64,000 bases of DNA from contig OY970153.1 of NCBI GenBank assembly GCA_963706385.1, positions 868,001-932,000 on the forward strand, given 5' to 3'. Shown here one piece after another: positions 62,312 through 64,000 of the stretch (the first letter of the stretch is position 1; each line of letters begins with the position of its first letter). The translations under genes and the position numbers were made by a program. The notes under the pieces were generated by a model. It was given only the letters and a program-made list of their open reading frames with translations. It searched no databases and had not been told where the DNA came from. The DNA is from Poindextera sp963706385. GTDB lineage: Bacteria; Pseudomonadota; Alphaproteobacteria; Caulobacterales; Caulobacteraceae.

Positions 62312-62842
62312 TTATGCCCTGGCCCTGAGGCCATCGCGATAGCGTTTCCAGTTGGCGACGTAGTGCGCCGCGCTGCTGGCCAGCATCTCGGCCTGACGCT
62401 CGGACACCTGGCGGACCACCTGGCCGGGCGCGCCGAGCACCATCGAGTTGTCGGGGATCACCTTGTTTTCGGTGATCAGGGCGCCGGCGCCGATCAGGCA
62501 ATTGCGGCCGATCACCGCCCGATCCAGCACGATCGCGCCCATGCCAATCAGGCAGTTGTCGCCGATCGTGCAGCCGTGCAGCATCGCCATGTGCCCGACC
62601 GTGACGTTGGCTCCGATGGTGAGTGGAGCGCCGGTCTCGGTATGTAGAACCGAGCCGTCCTGAACGTTGCTGTTCTCGCCCACCACGATCGGATCATTGT
62701 CACCGCGCAGCACCGCGCCGAACCAGATGCTTGCGTTTTTCTTTAGAATCACCCTTCCCAACACCACGGCGCTGGGCGCTATCCAGTATTCACCATCGTC
62801 AGGCCACGTTGGAGCGGCGGCGCCCAAGTCGTAAACGTTCAT
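62312..62842 (-). CDS. Gamma-carbonic anhydrase-like hexapeptide protein
   Basis: A 176-residue left-handed beta-helix protein: IAPSAVVLGRVILKKNASIW, FGAVLRGDNDPIVVGENSNV and VGHMAMLHGCTIGDNCLIGM. The zinc histidines are the H of SVLHTET region and the pair in GHMAMLHG. This is the YrdA/CaiE family. It sits 33 bases upstream of the crotonase, like CaiE next to CaiD in carnitine operons. True carbonic anhydrase activity is not assured. Confidence 0.9.
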   Translation of the reverse strand: MNVYDLGAAAPTWPDDGEYWIAPSAVVLGRVILKKNASIWFGAVLRGDNDPIVVGENSNVQDGSVLHTETGAPLTIGANVTVGHMAMLHGCTIGDNCLIGMGAIVLDRAVIGRNCLIGAGALITENKVIPDNSMVLGAPGQVVRQVSERQAEMLASSAAHYVANWKRYRDGLRARA

Positions 62843-63155
62843 CCGTCCACCCCTTATATTGAAAGCTTTCGCTTGCTTAACCGTTTTGAAAGACGCTTAC
62901 CATCATTCTAGTCGGGCGAGTTCGAGGGGGTGGAAGCCGTCTTGGGTCGCCCGCCGCGGGTTTGCCTCCGCGGCCTCCTATGGATGGAGAGTTGGGTTGT
63001 CGCGTTCGGTGTCTCGGCGGACCGAGTGTCCGCCTCACCCAAGTTCGCTGGCGGAGCCGCCCGGCGCCGTCCCCCCTTCTCTCCTCGCCTCTCCACTTTC
63101 ATCCCCAGGGCGGTCCAATGCGGACGCGCCCTTTTTTCTTACCTCGGAGGACTCC
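62843..63155. other. Gap upstream of phoH-like gene
   Basis: A 313-base divergent intergenic region. The plus-strand frame continues through it but its translation (Ser/Pro/Arg-rich) is not protein-like. It should hold the promoters of the phoH-like and gamma-carbonic anhydrase genes; no box is clear. Confidence 0.35.
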
Positions 63156-63935
63156 ATGACCAAGCGTGCTCTGAAGCGAATGGTGCGCGAAGGCGCGTTC
63201 AACGCCGACCAGTTTGACGATGGGAAAGTGCGCCGTTTGCCGGTGGAGCGTGGCTGGACGCCCTCGATGCACGCCCACGGGGCGCATCCGAACAACGACG
63301 AGCGCGAGCAGGGTTATCTGAAGACGATCAAGCCGAAGTCGGTGGGCCAGTCCCGGCTGATCGAGGCGATCGACGCGCGCAATCTCGTGATGGCCCTGGG
63401 TCCGGCCGGCACCGGCAAGACCTATCTGGCGATCGCCAAGGCGGTCGAGGCGCTGGAGGCCGGCAAGGTCGGCCGCATCGTGCTTTCGCGCCCCGCGGTC
63501 GAGGCCGGCGAGTCGATCGGCTTTCTGCCCGGCGAGATGGAGGACAAGCTCGCCCCCTATCTCCGCCCGCTGTACGACGCCCTGTCCGACCGCCTGTCGA
63601 TGAAGCGGGTCCGCGCCCTGATGAGCGAGGGGGCGATCGAGATCGCGCCGGTGGGCTTCATGCGCGGACGCACGCTGAACAACGCCTTCGTGGTGATCGA
63701 CGAGGCCCAGAACTGCACCTACATGCAGCTCAAGATGTTGCTGACCCGGCTGGGCTGGAACTCGACCATGGTGGTCACCGGCGATCCGCATCAGTCGGAC
63801 CTGTTGCCCGGCGTCTCGGGCCTGGGCGACGTGGCCGACCGCTTCGAGGCGGTGCCCAACATCGCCGTGGTGCGGCTCGGCGACGTCGACATCGTGCGCC
63901 ACCCGCTGGTGGCGGAGATGCTGGGGGTGCTGTAG
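63156..63935 (+). CDS. PhoH-family ATPase
   Basis: A 259-residue P-loop protein. Walker A GPAGTGKT at 82-89, RPAVEAGESIGFLPG, EMEDKLAPYLRPLYDAL, and Walker B VVIDEAQN, then TGDPHQSDLL. PhoH proteins are predicted RNA-linked helicase-like ATPases, often induced by stress or phosphate limitation. The ATG at 63156 follows CGGAGG with five bases between. It has an unusual 60-residue basic N-terminus and lacks the N-terminal domain of longer PhoH proteins. Confidence 0.9.
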   Translation: MTKRALKRMVREGAFNADQFDDGKVRRLPVERGWTPSMHAHGAHPNNDEREQGYLKTIKPKSVGQSRLIEAIDARNLVMALGPAGTGKTYLAIAKAVEALEAGKVGRIVLSRPAVEAGESIGFLPGEMEDKLAPYLRPLYDALSDRLSMKRVRALMSEGAIEIAPVGFMRGRTLNNAFVVIDEAQNCTYMQLKMLLTRLGWNSTMVVTGDPHQSDLLPGVSGLGDVADRFEAVPNIAVVRLGDVDIVRHPLVAEMLGVL

Positions 63936-63969
63936 CGGGCGGAGCGCGGGCCGCCCGGCGCGTCGCGGA

Positions 63970-64000
63970 CTATTCCAGGTCTTCCGCCAGGATCGCCATT
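63970..64000 (-). CDS. Possible 3' end of a minus-strand gene (partial)
   Basis: The minus strand reads MAILAEDLE and TAG at 63972-63970 as the possible last codons of a gene entering from the right edge. The piece is too short to identify. Confidence 0.25.
   Translation of the reverse strand, partial: MAILAEDLE

Overview
The window is GC-rich DNA from an alphaproteobacterium, most likely of the Caulobacter/Phenylobacterium group. The inference rests on base composition, a MucR/Ros regulator, Flp/Tad-type pilus-like genes, a large TonB receptor and extensive aromatic catabolism; no rRNA or other species marker is present.

Region 1 (1-10443): the 3' part of a LysR gene, an Hpt phosphotransfer gene and an intact tRNA-Lys(CTT). 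A 9.4 kb element has inserted into the 3' end of this tRNA and is bounded by perfect 46-bp repeats (1012-1057 and 10398-10443). It carries a tyrosine integrase, an AlpA/Xis-like protein, a replication-type HTH protein with iteron-like repeats inside its gene, a large terminase, four tiny winged-helix-like proteins in a translationally coupled array, phage-type hypotheticals, a diverged cyclophilin-like protein and a decayed phage gene. It has no capsid, portal, tail or lysis genes, so it looks like a phage satellite or a reduced prophage.

Region 2 (10762-34521): a catabolic supercluster for lignin-derived aromatics. It holds two CmcJ/NvfI-like oxygenases, a TonB receptor, two or three LigE/LigF-like beta-etherase GSTs with a Nu-class GST and a PQQ/cytochrome c alcohol dehydrogenase, two LigD/LigL-like C-alpha dehydrogenases with an MFS transporter, an NTF2-like protein, an aldehyde dehydrogenase, a LigW-like 5-carboxyvanillate decarboxylase, a second MFS transporter, a lignostilbene dioxygenase, a TetR, an amidohydrolase, a Rieske alpha/beta oxygenase and a MAPEG protein. 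Four promoters in it share a 20-bp motif, TTGTATGY-N7-ACRWA.

Region 3 (34707-51400): acyl-CoA and ring-cleavage functions. There are two thiolases, a porin, SDR, VOC and cupin proteins, hydantoinase A/B subunits under an IclR regulator, an AraC regulator, a LigB-type extradiol dioxygenase, a second Rieske oxygenase, an aldo/keto reductase and a GMC oxidoreductase.

Region 4 (51497-64000): a mucR-type gene with an in-frame stop, a polytopic membrane protein, rhlE, two TadE/TadG-like genes (the second with a phage-fibre-like insertion in its vWA domain), two crotonases, an SDR, a second GMC oxidoreductase, two compound hairpins sharing one core, a gamma-carbonic anhydrase-like protein and a PhoH-like ATPase.

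Together regions 2-3 describe uptake (TonB, MFS, porin), C-alpha oxidation (SDRs), glutathione-dependent ether cleavage (GSTs), interphenyl double-bond cleavage (lignostilbene dioxygenase), decarboxylation (LigW), ring hydroxylation or demethylation (Rieske), ring opening (extradiol dioxygenase) and CoA-dependent side-chain breakdown.
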